A stretch of DNA of 64,000 nucleotides, taken from assembly GCA_018402345.1 (NCBI GenBank), contig JAGYIV010000009.1, forward strand, positions 1 to 64,000. The letters run 5' to 3'. Under the pieces are notes generated by a model, which saw nothing but the letters and a program-made list of their open reading frames with translations, had not been told where the DNA came from and ran no database searches. The position numbers were made by a program, and so were the translations under genes. The stretch is from Terrimicrobiaceae bacterium. GTDB lineage: Bacteria > Verrucomicrobiota > Verrucomicrobiia > Chthoniobacterales > Terrimicrobiaceae. The first letter of the stretch is position 1; every line of letters begins with the position of its first letter. Below are positions 34,919 to 43,800 of the stretch, in pieces.

Positions 34919-35161
34919 ACTAAAATTCAGCAGAATTGACCACAGAGGACACAGAGGACTCGGAGAAATTGCACCGACTCGCTGGGGGATCATGATGTGC
35001 GAGCTACCGCTTTCGGAAAAACCGTTCCTGAGAATCCTGTAAATCCTGTCTGAAAAAATCAGTTTCAGGGCTGTAAAAAACGACTTTTTTCGCGATTCCG
35101 GCGAGCGGTCGAATTGCGGGGTCGAACGGCGGAAGGTCACCGGCAAGCGGTCTGCAGAGTC
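34892..35161. repeat. 270-bp direct repeat, left copy (holds the 3' end of the lytTR gene)
   Basis: Nearly identical to 36001-36270 (about half a dozen differences by eye). Starts GAATTTCGACGCGTCAAGG and ends at GGCAAGCGGTCTGCAGAGTC. Includes ACCACAGAGGACACAGAGG and an apparently non-coding stretch. Confidence 0.9.
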
Positions 35162-35244
35162 AGGATGACAGCCTTGGCAGGAACAACAGGAAGGGTGGCG
35201 AGTGATAGGATTTCCTAAAGCCCGGAAATGTCATGGTCCAGCAG

Positions 35245-35430
35245 TCAGGTATTGGAATCTTTAGTTTCAGAGAGCTTGAGAACGATTGCCTCTTTGCGTT
35301 TGAGGAGTTCCTCAAACGAGCGCTGGTGACGGGCCAAGCGCTCTTGGAATGCCAGATGCCGCGTTTCGAAATAGATTCGGTTCTGAGCCATGCGTTTGAT
35401 TTTTACGCAAGGATATTCCTCAATTTTCAT
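35245..35430 (-). CDS. Small conserved partner of PIN toxins (CVKxKR type)
   Basis: 61 residues (MKIEEYPCVKIKRMAQNRIY) rich in charged helices. Short genes with CVKMKR-like starts commonly follow PIN genes of this type (from memory of such neighbourhoods). It is intact and overlaps the 3' end of the broken PIN gene. Confidence 0.6.
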   Translation of the reverse strand: MKIEEYPCVKIKRMAQNRIYFETRHLAFQERLARHQRSFEELLKRKEAIVLKLSETKDSNT

Positions 35431-35876
35431 AGTCGATGACCTCCGCCGGGGTATTGATCGACAGCGTGTCGTAGCCGTTGACCAGGTTGACACCATTGTA
35501 GAGTGGGATTTTATCGAAGTGGACGATGTGTTTGAAGTTCCAACTGACAATCAATCTGCAGTGGTTTGTCGAGGCCAGTGCCACATGCAGTGCGTCGGTG
35601 GCCCATTTCTCCGACGATTCCAGCTTTGAGGTAGGCCAGTTAGAGTTCGAGGCTTTTAGCGGCGACGGGCACCAAATCAGAGAGTGGTAAAAACGATTCG
35701 AACTGTTTGCGCACATGCGTCGGGGCGAGTTCCAGCTCATCGGCAACCACACTCGATGTCACAAGCTCGAAATGGCCGGATTCAATTTGCTCAAAAAACT
35801 TCTTGCTTGCCGAATCGATCCCAGAATCGAAAACCCCGCCGTAAACCGAAGTGTCGGCATAAACGCGAATTGGCAT
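35420..35876 (-). pseudogene. PIN-domain toxin with nonsense codon and frameshift
   Basis: From the ATG at 35874-35876: MPIRVYADTSVYGGVFDSGI to KSLEL, then TAA at 35640-35642. The same frame goes on LAYLKAGIVG, then near 35607 a 1-nt shift leads to KWATDALHVALASTNHCRLI and VSWNFKHIVHFDKIPLYNGV. All parts match one PIN family. Two independent lesions show it is dead. Confidence 0.85.
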
Positions 35877-36000
35877 AAGCAATGAGTTAATGAAGCTAGG
35901 GGAGACTTGCAACAGGCGCTTTTACATTTTTAGAACGTGCGACTCCTCTGGCGTTTTTTTTAAACAGTAGCACAGGCGCGGCGCACGGCGTCAGACCGAC

Positions 36001-36270
36001 GAATTTCGACGCGTCAAGGCGATCTGAACCAAAATTCAGCAGAATTGACCACAGAGGACACAGAGGACTCGGAGAAATTGCACCTACTCGCTGGGGGATC
36101 ATGATGTGCGAGCCACCGCTTTCGGAAAAACCGTTCCTGGGAATCCTGTAAATCCTGTCTGAAAAAATCTGTTTCAGGGCTGTAAAAAACGACTTTTTTC
36201 GCGATTCCGGCGAGCGGTCGAATTGCGGGGTCGAACGGCGGAAGGTCACCGGCAAGCGGTCTGTAGAGTC
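36001..36270. repeat. 270-bp direct repeat, right copy
   Basis: Copy of 34892-35161. The lytTR stop-codon region is present here without the rest of the gene. The 839 bp between the copies contain only the dead PIN gene and its partner. Confidence 0.9.
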
Positions 36271-36339
36271 TGTCTGGAGGCGGCGATCCGGGGGTGGGCG
36301 ATTTGCCATGCGGGAGATTGTGTTGCATGCATGGCGGCG

Positions 36340-37140
36340 ATGAAACGCCACACCACCTATCCCACAGCCCACCCTCACTGGATCGATGAAGACGAGACTC
36401 CCGACGGGAGGAAATCGCGCTTTGGAATCACCTTCACCACCGCCTTCGCCATCGTGCTCGCGCTCCATGTGGCGGGGCTTGGAGGCATCTACGCCTACTC
36501 GCAGGTCAAGTCGCCGAAGCCCGTTGCCTCGAAGTCGGAGCTCAAGCCCGGCCCGGCCTCCGATGCGCTTGCCCGCAATGCCTGGCCCGAGCCCGAGGCG
36601 CAGCCCAAGGTCGTGGCCACGCCTCCGCCCGCCGAAAAGAAGCTGGCGGCCGCCAAGCCCGCTCCCAAGGCCCCGACTGTGGTGGCGGCAAATGAGAAGG
36701 CTGCATCTGTGGCATCAAAGCCCGTCGTCGCGGCGGCCAAGCCACGCCAAGAGGCTCCGGTAGTGGCCAAGGCAGCAGCGACCCCAGCGGTTCCGAATGT
36801 GGAGGCAGAGACGCTCAAAAAAGCATTCCTCGCGTCAAAAGGAAGCACCCCACCGGAACCGCAGAGGGCGATCCCTGCGGCACCACAGGCCGTGGCAGCG
36901 CCCGAAGTTTCTGCCCCGGTGGCTGCATCGCAAAAAGAGAGGATCGTTTCCGCTCCAGTTGAGGTGGCACCGGTGCCCACTGCGCCCAGGCCTACGCGAT
37001 ACACGCTCGCTCCCGGCGACAACCTCTACATGGTCTCGCGGCGTCTGCAGGTGTCCTACAACGCTCTCATGGAGGCGAACAACTTGAGCGATCCCAGACA
37101 ACTCCGCGTCGGTCAGACGCTCGTTGTTCCCAGAGGGTGA
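36340..37140 (+). CDS. Membrane-anchored LysM-domain protein
   Basis: About 266 residues from the ATG at 36340 (another at 36331). A cytoplasmic start, then one membrane helix (FTTAFAIVLALHVAGLGGIY), a long Ala/Pro/Lys-rich linker probably in the periplasm, and a C-terminal LysM domain (YTLAPGDNLYMVSRRLQVSY to LRVGQTLVVP) for peptidoglycan binding. Probably a cell-wall anchoring or remodelling factor. Starts 70 bp after the right 270-bp repeat. Confidence 0.85.
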   Translation: MKRHTTYPTAHPHWIDEDETPDGRKSRFGITFTTAFAIVLALHVAGLGGIYAYSQVKSPKPVASKSELKPGPASDALARNAWPEPEAQPKVVATPPPAEKKLAAAKPAPKAPTVVAANEKAASVASKPVVAAAKPRQEAPVVAKAAATPAVPNVEAETLKKAFLASKGSTPPEPQRAIPAAPQAVAAPEVSAPVAASQKERIVSAPVEVAPVPTAPRPTRYTLAPGDNLYMVSRRLQVSYNALMEANNLSDPRQLRVGQTLVVPRG

Positions 37141-37198
37141 TTTGCCACCTCCGAAATGGGAAATGCGAACTGAGAAATGCCATAACCGCTGAAAATCC

Positions 37199-37738
37199 AT
37201 GTTGTTGAATTTATCCGATAAAAACCCAGTGAGGCTGTTGACGGATTTGCGCGAGGGGATTTCCAGTAGCTCGGGCTCGTTGCACATCGAGTTGCTCGGG
37301 CCCGGGTCGCTGCTGCCCGACACGGCATTGATGTTGTTCCACGAGTTGCGGGGGCGTTCCTCAGCGCTTCGGGTGCACATGCATTCCCACACATGTCTTT
37401 TTGACGGGGCGATCCTGCTGTGGCTTGCCGCCGACACGCGAACGATGCGGCCCGACGCCTGGATTCAGGTCACGGAGATTCCCGAAACGCCGTCCACCGG
37501 CCGGAGATCAAGGCATGGCGCGAGCGACTATGCGGCATCCATCGTGGCCGAGGAGGAGTGTCCCGCCGACACCGACTTGCGGAGCATCATGGACCACCTC
37601 GACGAATGGTTGCCCGTGCATGAAGTGGCCGGGTTGCGCCTGTTTCCCAAGGACCTCGGCGACCTCGGGCTCCTCAATGACGACAAGGAAAACAAAGCGC
37701 TGGCGGGGTATTTCAAGAGCAAGGTTCAGATCAAGTAG
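37199..37738 (+). CDS. Protein with possible ClpP/crotonase-like fold
   Basis: 179 residues. LHIELLGPGSLLPDTALMLF, then HSHTCLFDGAILLWLAADTR and TMRPDAWIQVTEIPE recall the helix-strand order of ClpP-like proteases, but the Ser-His-Asp triad is not clear, so this is tentative. The C-terminal 75 residues (RHGASDYAASIVAEEECPAD onward) are copied at 39618-39866. The first part is not copied. Confidence 0.45.
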   Translation: MLLNLSDKNPVRLLTDLREGISSSSGSLHIELLGPGSLLPDTALMLFHELRGRSSALRVHMHSHTCLFDGAILLWLAADTRTMRPDAWIQVTEIPETPSTGRRSRHGASDYAASIVAEEECPADTDLRSIMDHLDEWLPVHEVAGLRLFPKDLGDLGLLNDDKENKALAGYFKSKVQIK

Positions 37739-38452
37739 CCAAGTGCTTGCGGTTGGGGGCAAAGCCCACTGGGATTTTTTTGTATAAAAAAATCCGGTCC
37801 CCCAGCGGATGTCCTATCAGCCGTGCGAGGGTTGCCGCCTTATGACGATTGCTTCATTCCTGTTCAAGCTCCTCGCGGGTATTCCTGCCTGCGCACGACA
37901 CGTCGGATACCGCCCCCTGCGCTGCCGCGCATCGGCACGACAGATGGAATTTCGCTTTTGAAATCTCGAGACCCGACCGAGGATTGATCCGACCCATGCT
38001 GCCCATGTTCTCCCGCCTGTTGCATCTCTCCCGCCTGCTTCTTGGCCGCTTCAGAACCCAAAGACCGCTTCCCGAGACCGCTGTGCTGCAGCGGAACGGC
38101 CCCGCAACAAAACAACCGGACCCCGAGGCCGCCGCCCGGCGGCGAGAGCGACGTCTGTTGAGATTTCGCCCCTCCGGCAACAGCGAACTCGACGACCGCC
38201 GATTGTTTTCCATCGACGCCGGGGATTCCATTCTCGCCGACCCAATCGGCAAAAACCCCGCCTACGCCGAGATCTTCCGCGCGGCACGGGCGAGGGTCGA
38301 CGCCGAGGTTGGCACGCCCTATGAGTTCGGCACCTGCCACAAACGCTGGCGCCTCCTCCAAAAAATCCTCAAGGAGGAACACGGCATCACCTGGTATACG
38401 CCCAAAGAAATGAACCCCACGATGATCTTTGATTAGTCGGGACGATCGGCAT
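37509..38452. repeat. 0.94-kb direct repeat, left copy
   Basis: Covers the 3' part of the 37199-37738 gene, the spacer with GGGATTTTTTTGTATAAAA, and the whole 37996-38436 gene. Nearly identical to 39637-40576 except for a few substitutions and about 4 bp of small indels. Confidence 0.92.
37996..38436 (+). CDS. Conserved basic protein, left copy
   Basis: 146 residues from the ATG at 37996 (MLPMFSRLLHLSRLLLGRFR). A basic, arginine-rich N-terminal half, then LFSIDAGDSILADPIGKNPA and FGTCHKRWRLLQKILKEEHG before ITWYTPKEMNPTMIFD. I recognise no family. An almost identical copy lies at 40120-40560, differing at about one residue (D to A in VDAEVG), so both may be translated. Confidence 0.6.
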   Translation: MLPMFSRLLHLSRLLLGRFRTQRPLPETAVLQRNGPATKQPDPEAAARRRERRLLRFRPSGNSELDDRRLFSIDAGDSILADPIGKNPAYAEIFRAARARVDAEVGTPYEFGTCHKRWRLLQKILKEEHGITWYTPKEMNPTMIFD

Positions 38453-38959
38453 GAGAATCAGTCCCTCGCATTGTTTTGAAATTGCTCCATCCATGGGAAA
38501 TGCTGAACACTGAACGATAGTTATGCCAGTGACAGACCAATCCGATCCCATGGCCTCGGTCTATCGTTCCGCAAAAAAGAAACACCTCCAGACTTTCGCC
38601 AGAAGGCGTCGGGCCGGGGCTGCTCACCCAGGCGGGGTTAAAACATTCTCGAAAAGACCATCCATTCGGCCTTTTCAAAAACAAACGGGGCCGAGGCCCG
38701 CTACGCAGTCCCCAACCCACCCTGACAGCTTCCCATTTCAATCCGACCAGTCAATTCCCTCCTTGCCAGCAAGCGCATCGAAAATTCCGCCGGATTCGCT
38801 AAAGCTGGTAGTTGACTGCCACATTTTTTTCGAGCAGCCTTTAGATACATCTCTCCCGTTTGTTTCGACGGCGGGACGCGGGGCGGTTCCTTCGGGAACC
38901 GCCCCTGCATTTTATGGCGGGAACAATCCGGGGTCCGCTCCATCACCTGCTCTTTTCTC
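38453..38959. other. Spacer before the NYN gene
   Basis: Open frames on both strands lack a convincing start or motif. The one firm element is the UUCG hairpin at 38880-38905. Confidence 0.5.
38880..38905. terminator. 11-bp perfect stem with TTCG loop
   Basis: GGGGCGGTTCC-TTCG-GGAACCGCCCC. UUCG is an unusually stable tetraloop. Only a weak T-rich tail (TGCATTTTA) follows, so it may be a terminator or a REP-type element. It lies 55 bp before the NYN gene. Confidence 0.5.
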
Positions 38960-39604
38960 ATGAGGACATACCTCTATGTCGATGGCTTCAACCTCTACTA
39001 CAGCGCGCTAAAAGGAACTCCCCTGCGATGGTTGAATCCCCTGGAACTCGCGGCTCGCGCTTTTCCTCGAAACGCCATTTCCCACACAAAGTTTTTCACC
39101 GCGAAGGTCGCCGAGCTTCCCGGCGATCCCCAGCAACCCATGCGGCAACTTCTCTACTGGCGCGCCCTCCGCACGATTCCCAATCTCGAAATCATCCTCG
39201 GCGAATTCCGCAAACGCATCGTGAGGATGGCCGTCGTGAATCCTCCGCCAAACACAATCGAAGTCTTCAAAACCGAGGAAAAGGGATCGGATGTCAACCT
39301 CGCCGCCCACCTTCTTCTCGATGGATTTCAAAACCGCTACGAGGCCGCGATTGTGATCACGGGCGACTCGGATCTTGTCACTCCCATCAAAATGGCCCGT
39401 TCGATTCTAAAAAAACCGGTGGGCGTCTTGAATCCTCAGCGTCTCTCCGGTCCCGATTGCCGACTGCCCAGAAAAAGCGCGGGACTCAAGCACGCAGCCA
39501 GTTTTTACCAAAATGGCCTCAGTTGGTCGCAACTTGAGACAGCCCAATTTCCAAACCCTCTCACCGACGCCCAAGGCTCCTTTCACAAACCACCTTCCTG
39601 GTAA
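38960..39604 (+). CDS. NYN-domain (LabA/DUF88-like) PIN-fold nuclease
   Basis: 214 residues. YLYVDGFNLYYSALKG carries the first metal Asp, KGSDVNLAAHLLLDGFQN the second, and AAIVITGDSDLVTPIKMA the last Asp pair, so the NYN active site is complete. NYN domains are PIN-like RNases. The C-terminal 60 residues have no recognised domain. The gene sits alone between two 0.94-kb direct repeats, starting about 0.5 kb after the left one and ending 33 bp before the right one. Confidence 0.9.
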   Translation: MRTYLYVDGFNLYYSALKGTPLRWLNPLELAARAFPRNAISHTKFFTAKVAELPGDPQQPMRQLLYWRALRTIPNLEIILGEFRKRIVRMAVVNPPPNTIEVFKTEEKGSDVNLAAHLLLDGFQNRYEAAIVITGDSDLVTPIKMARSILKKPVGVLNPQRLSGPDCRLPRKSAGLKHAASFYQNGLSWSQLETAQFPNPLTDAQGSFHKPPSW

Positions 39605-39617
39605 AATAACTCCACCC

Positions 39618-39866
39618 ATGCCCACCGGCGGGAGGACAAGGCATGGCGCGAGCGACTATGCGGCATCCATCGTGGCCGAGGAGGAGTGTCCCGCCGACAC
39701 CGACTTGCGGAGCATCATGGACCACCTCGACGAATGGTTGCCTGTGCATGAAGTGGCCGGGTTGCGCCTGTTTCCCAAGGACCTCGGCGACCTCGGGCTC
39801 CTCAATGACGACAAGGAAAACAAAGCGCTGGCGGGGTATTTCAAGAGCAAGGTTCAGATCGAGTAA
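39618..39866 (+). pseudogene. 5'-truncated copy of the 37199 gene
   Basis: Begins MPTGGRTRHGASDYAASIVA at a fortuitous ATG and carries only the C-terminal 75 or so residues of the 37199-37738 protein. It starts at the edge of the right direct repeat. Confidence 0.75.
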
Positions 39867-40576
39867 CCAAGCGCCCGGCGGACCGCAAAGCCCACTGGGA
39901 TTTTTTGTATAAAAAATCCGGTCCCCCAGCGGATGTCCTACCAGCCGTGCGAGGGTTGCCGCCTTATGACGATTGCTTCATTCCTGTTCAAGCTCCTCGC
40001 GGGTATTCCTGCCTGCGCACGACACGTCGGATACCGCCCCCTGCGCTGCCGCGCATCGGCACGGCAGATGGAATTCCGCTTTTGAATTTTCGAGACCCGA
40101 CCGAGGATTGATCCGACCCATGCTGCCCATGTTCTCCCGCCTGTTGCATCTCTCCCGCCTGCTTCTTGGCCGCTTCAGAACCCAAAGACCGCTTCCCGAG
40201 ACCGCTGTGCTGCAGCGGAACGGCCCCGCAACAAAACAACCGGACCCCGAGGCCGCCGCCCGGCGGCGAGAGCGACGTCTGTTGAGATTTCGCCCCTCCG
40301 GCAACAGCGAACTCGACGACCGCCGATTGTTTTCAATCGACGCCGGGGATTCCATTCTCGCCGACCCAATCGGCAAAAACCCCGCCTACGCCGAGATCTT
40401 CCGCGCGGCACGGGCGAGGGTCGCCGCCGAGGTTGGCACGCCCTATGAATTCGGCACCTGCCACAAACGCTGGCGCCTCCTCCAAAAAATCCTCAAGGAG
40501 GAACACGGCATCACCTGGTATACGCCCAAAGAAATGAACCCCACGATGATCTTTGATTAGTCGGGACAACCGGCAT
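39637..40576. repeat. 0.94-kb direct repeat, right copy
   Basis: Copy of 37509-38452 in the same orientation, offset about 2.13 kb. Confidence 0.92.
40120..40560 (+). CDS. Conserved basic protein, right copy
   Basis: 146 residues, nearly identical to the protein at 37996-38436 (VAAEVG instead of VDAEVG). Intact frame with the same start (MLPMFSRLLHL). Function unknown. Confidence 0.6.
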   Translation: MLPMFSRLLHLSRLLLGRFRTQRPLPETAVLQRNGPATKQPDPEAAARRRERRLLRFRPSGNSELDDRRLFSIDAGDSILADPIGKNPAYAEIFRAARARVAAEVGTPYEFGTCHKRWRLLQKILKEEHGITWYTPKEMNPTMIFD

Positions 40577-40856
40577 TCGATTTTCCGTTTTAAGCTGATG
40601 AACAAATTTCTCGCCCAAAAAAGGCCGTCCCGGCTATGCCTCATGGCCTTTACTCCTAAGCTCGGGAGCAGTCCGATTTAGTGCGCAGACCTCGAGCGGA
40701 TTGACCTATAATTCGATTTGCACAAAACCGCCAAAAAAGTTCAAATTGGCTATGCCTCACAGCTCATTTTCTGCAATGCTTTCGGCGCTCCTCCCACCTC
40801 TGTCGTGAGTTTTCAAATCGTGACTTTTTTCAGATTCGATTCGGGAGGTTTATAGA
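40577..40856. other. Spacer upstream of the helicase gene
   Basis: No gene seen. GGCTATGCCTCA occurs twice (near 40634 and 40748). It must hold the promoter of the 40857 gene, but no clear -35/-10 pair stands out. Confidence 0.45.
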
Positions 40857-43800
40857 ATGCCACCCGTTCACCAAATACTGGCAGAGACCCGCCGAGAATT
40901 GCTAGATCTCTCTACGCGGAATCGGTTGCTTTCAATGCCGATCGAAACCAAGTCGGCTCGCGTTGTGCATGTGAGTGATGAAAAAAGCGATCATGCGTTC
41001 CGTTTGCTGGTTGGGGAAAAGAGGGCTTTTGTTTTTACGCCGAGCACTGATAAGCGAGCAGCCTCAAGTGCCAAGCTGGATGTAACCCAAGGAAACCATG
41101 ACCTTGAGGTTGAAAATGAGAACCAGCAGGAGCCAGAAGGTAGCCAAGACTCAAGTGCTCCAGCTCGCCGCCATCTTGATACGAAGCTTCAGACCTCATT
41201 GAGTCCCGACGGCCTGCAAAGGCGCCTACTTTCGATATACCGGGATTCTAAAAGCATGATCGAGGAACAGGGTGTTAATATCCTCTACCTCGCTCTTGGC
41301 CGATTGAAGTGGTTCGAAGCTAATAAAGCGGACACGCCCCGATACGCGCCGTTGATTCTTGTGCCGGTGGAAATAAAGCGGAGAGGTGCGGATGAACGAT
41401 TCACGCTCCATTGGCGAGAGGAGGATGTGCAGGAAAATCTTTCGCTTTCGGCAAAATTGCGGTCGGAGTTTGGAATTGAAATGCCAAAGTTTCCTTCTGA
41501 GGAAGAACTTATGCCCTCCACCTATGCCGAAGCTGTGTCCCGTGCTGTGGCTGGGCAAGAGCGCTGGGAAGTTCAAGCCGATGCCATATTGCTTGGATTT
41601 TTCTCATTTGCGAAGTTTCTCATGTATCGGGATTTGGATCCTAAAAGCTGGCCTTCCACCGAGCTTTTGCTTACCCCCACTCTTGAGCGTCTGCTGTGCG
41701 ATGGTTTTGTAGCCGAAAGTCCGCCGTTTCCTCCTGATGGGCACCTTGATGAAATTATTCCGGCATCGCGTTTAGACCATGTTGTTGATGCGGATGGATC
41801 TCAATCAATAGCCATCGAGATGGTCAGGGCGGGCAGAAGTTTGGTGATTCAAGGTCCTCCGGGCACCGGGAAAAGCCAATCGATTACAAATCTCATTGCG
41901 ACAGCCGTGCTTGATGGAAAGAAGGTGCTGTTCGTTTCTGAAAAGCTTGCAGCCCTTCAAGTAGTAAAGCGTCGGCTTGAGGCTGCTGGGCTGGGTGCTT
42001 TGTGTCTCGAACTCCACAGCCACAAGGCACACAAACGCGCGGTAATCGAAGAAATTGGAAGAACTTGGCAACTGGGACGACCTTGTGGTGAGGAACTTGA
42101 GGATATTGTTTTACAGCTTGAACGAACTCGGGCACGGCTTAATCGACACGCGGCAATGCTCCATGCCTCCATCGGAGCGACCAGAACAACTCCATTTAGA
42201 ATTTTCGGGGCATTAGGATTGCTTGGCGAGCGGGGAAGGGAATTAGGTGAGCCGGATATTTCGGGTGCGGAAAATTGGAATGAGGAAGCAGTTCGGGAGC
42301 GTCGCGGGATCATTTCTGAACTTGCAAAGCGGATTGATCAAATGGGTGTTCCTTCCTCTCATCCATGGCGCGGTGTGGAACGAGAAGTCATCCTGAACAT
42401 CGACCTTCCTCGCATTCAGGAAATGCTGAAACGAATTTCCAATGCATTGCCCCCAATGATACTGGCATCAAAAGAACTTTCCATTTCTTTAGGGCAACCG
42501 GAACCATCGACATTCTCCGAGGTCGAGACATTGCGGAGAATGGCACATTATGTGGCCTCCGCGCCAAGCCTCGACCCAGCAGCCATCGGAAATGAAATTT
42601 GGGACTCAGGCTTGGAAAATCTTTACGCGATAGTAAACCACGGTCGCGATGCGACCAAACTTCGCCAAAAACTCGCCACGGTCGTTATCGATTCAGCTTT
42701 TGAAAGCGATTTCAGCTCGGATCGCAGGACAATAGCCGCTCATGGGCAATCCATCTTAAGATTCATCAACGGAGATTTTCGCAGGGCTATAGGCGCGCTC
42801 AAGGGAATCACCCGAGGTGAACCTCCAAAAAACTACCTCGATCGAGTCACGCTGCTTGATGAGGTGATCCTTGTTCACAAACATTTAACTGCAATTCGCA
42901 AAGGAGATGAGGATGGGAAAAAGGCCTTTGGCAGGTTGTGGATGGGTGAGGATTCGAATTGGGATCAACTCTCTGCGATCGTAGAATGGGTAAGCGCTGG
43001 TAAAAGCGAGATATTGGCAAGTAGCGAATTACGCAAGAGATTTGGCGAGTTTGATCAAAGTAAGAGTTTTGGAGCCTTGGGTGAAAGTCTTAAATCACTC
43101 GTCGGCGAAGCTTGGCAAGCAGCCGAGGCTTTAAAAATTGAAGTTTCGCTAAACCTCTCAACTGCATTTGGCAGTGAAAGATTGGAGGAGGTTTCTATTA
43201 AATCTCTCTTTGATCGCCTGAGGCAATGGCAGGAAAACCTTGAGGATATCACTCGATGGAATTCTTGGTTCACACGATCCACCCGCGCAAGGCAACTGGG
43301 GCTCGGCATTCTGGTTGATTCGCTTGAATGCGCCAGACTCCCTCATTGCTCAGCGGTAGATGTTTTTGATCGGGCATATTTCTCGCACCTTTTGCGCGAG
43401 GCGATTAAGGCTTACCCCGATTTGGCTCAATTTGATGGGCTCGAGCATGAAAGAGTGGTCGAGGATTTCCGGCGTGCCGATCTGGATAGGATCACTCTGG
43501 CCAAATACCGAGTTCTTGCGAAGCATTACGAGGCAATGCCTGCTCGCCATGGTGGTGCCGGCGCGACAGGAATTGTTCTAGGGGAACTTGAAAGAAAGCG
43601 TGGCCATCGACCAGTTCGCAGGCTTCTAAAAGACGCTGGCTCTGTAGTTCAGGCGATCAAGCCTGTTTTTATGATGAGTCCTCTATCTGTAGCTCAGTAT
43701 CTCGAGCCAGCTGCGGTGCAGTTTGATTTGCTTATCATCGATGAAGCCAGTCAGGTGCAGCCAGTTGATGCGCTGGGGGCCTTTACGCGTTCTGCACAAC

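Noticed and set aside
34937-34960. ACCACAGAGGACACAGAGG as an att site of the 270-bp repeat
   Set aside because: This motif type is spread over many spacers here and lies inside the repeat, not at its edge, and no integrase gene is present.
37755-37800. Hairpin GGATTTTTTTGTATAAAAAAATCC as a terminator
   Set aside because: The stem is mostly A-T pairs and no T-run follows it. It lies in the duplicated 0.94-kb block and could be a spacer. Not called.
38523-38963. 146-codon frame upstream of the NYN gene
   Set aside because: Composition is Pro/Ser/Arg-rich, it crosses a stable hairpin, and no motif or plausible start site is seen.
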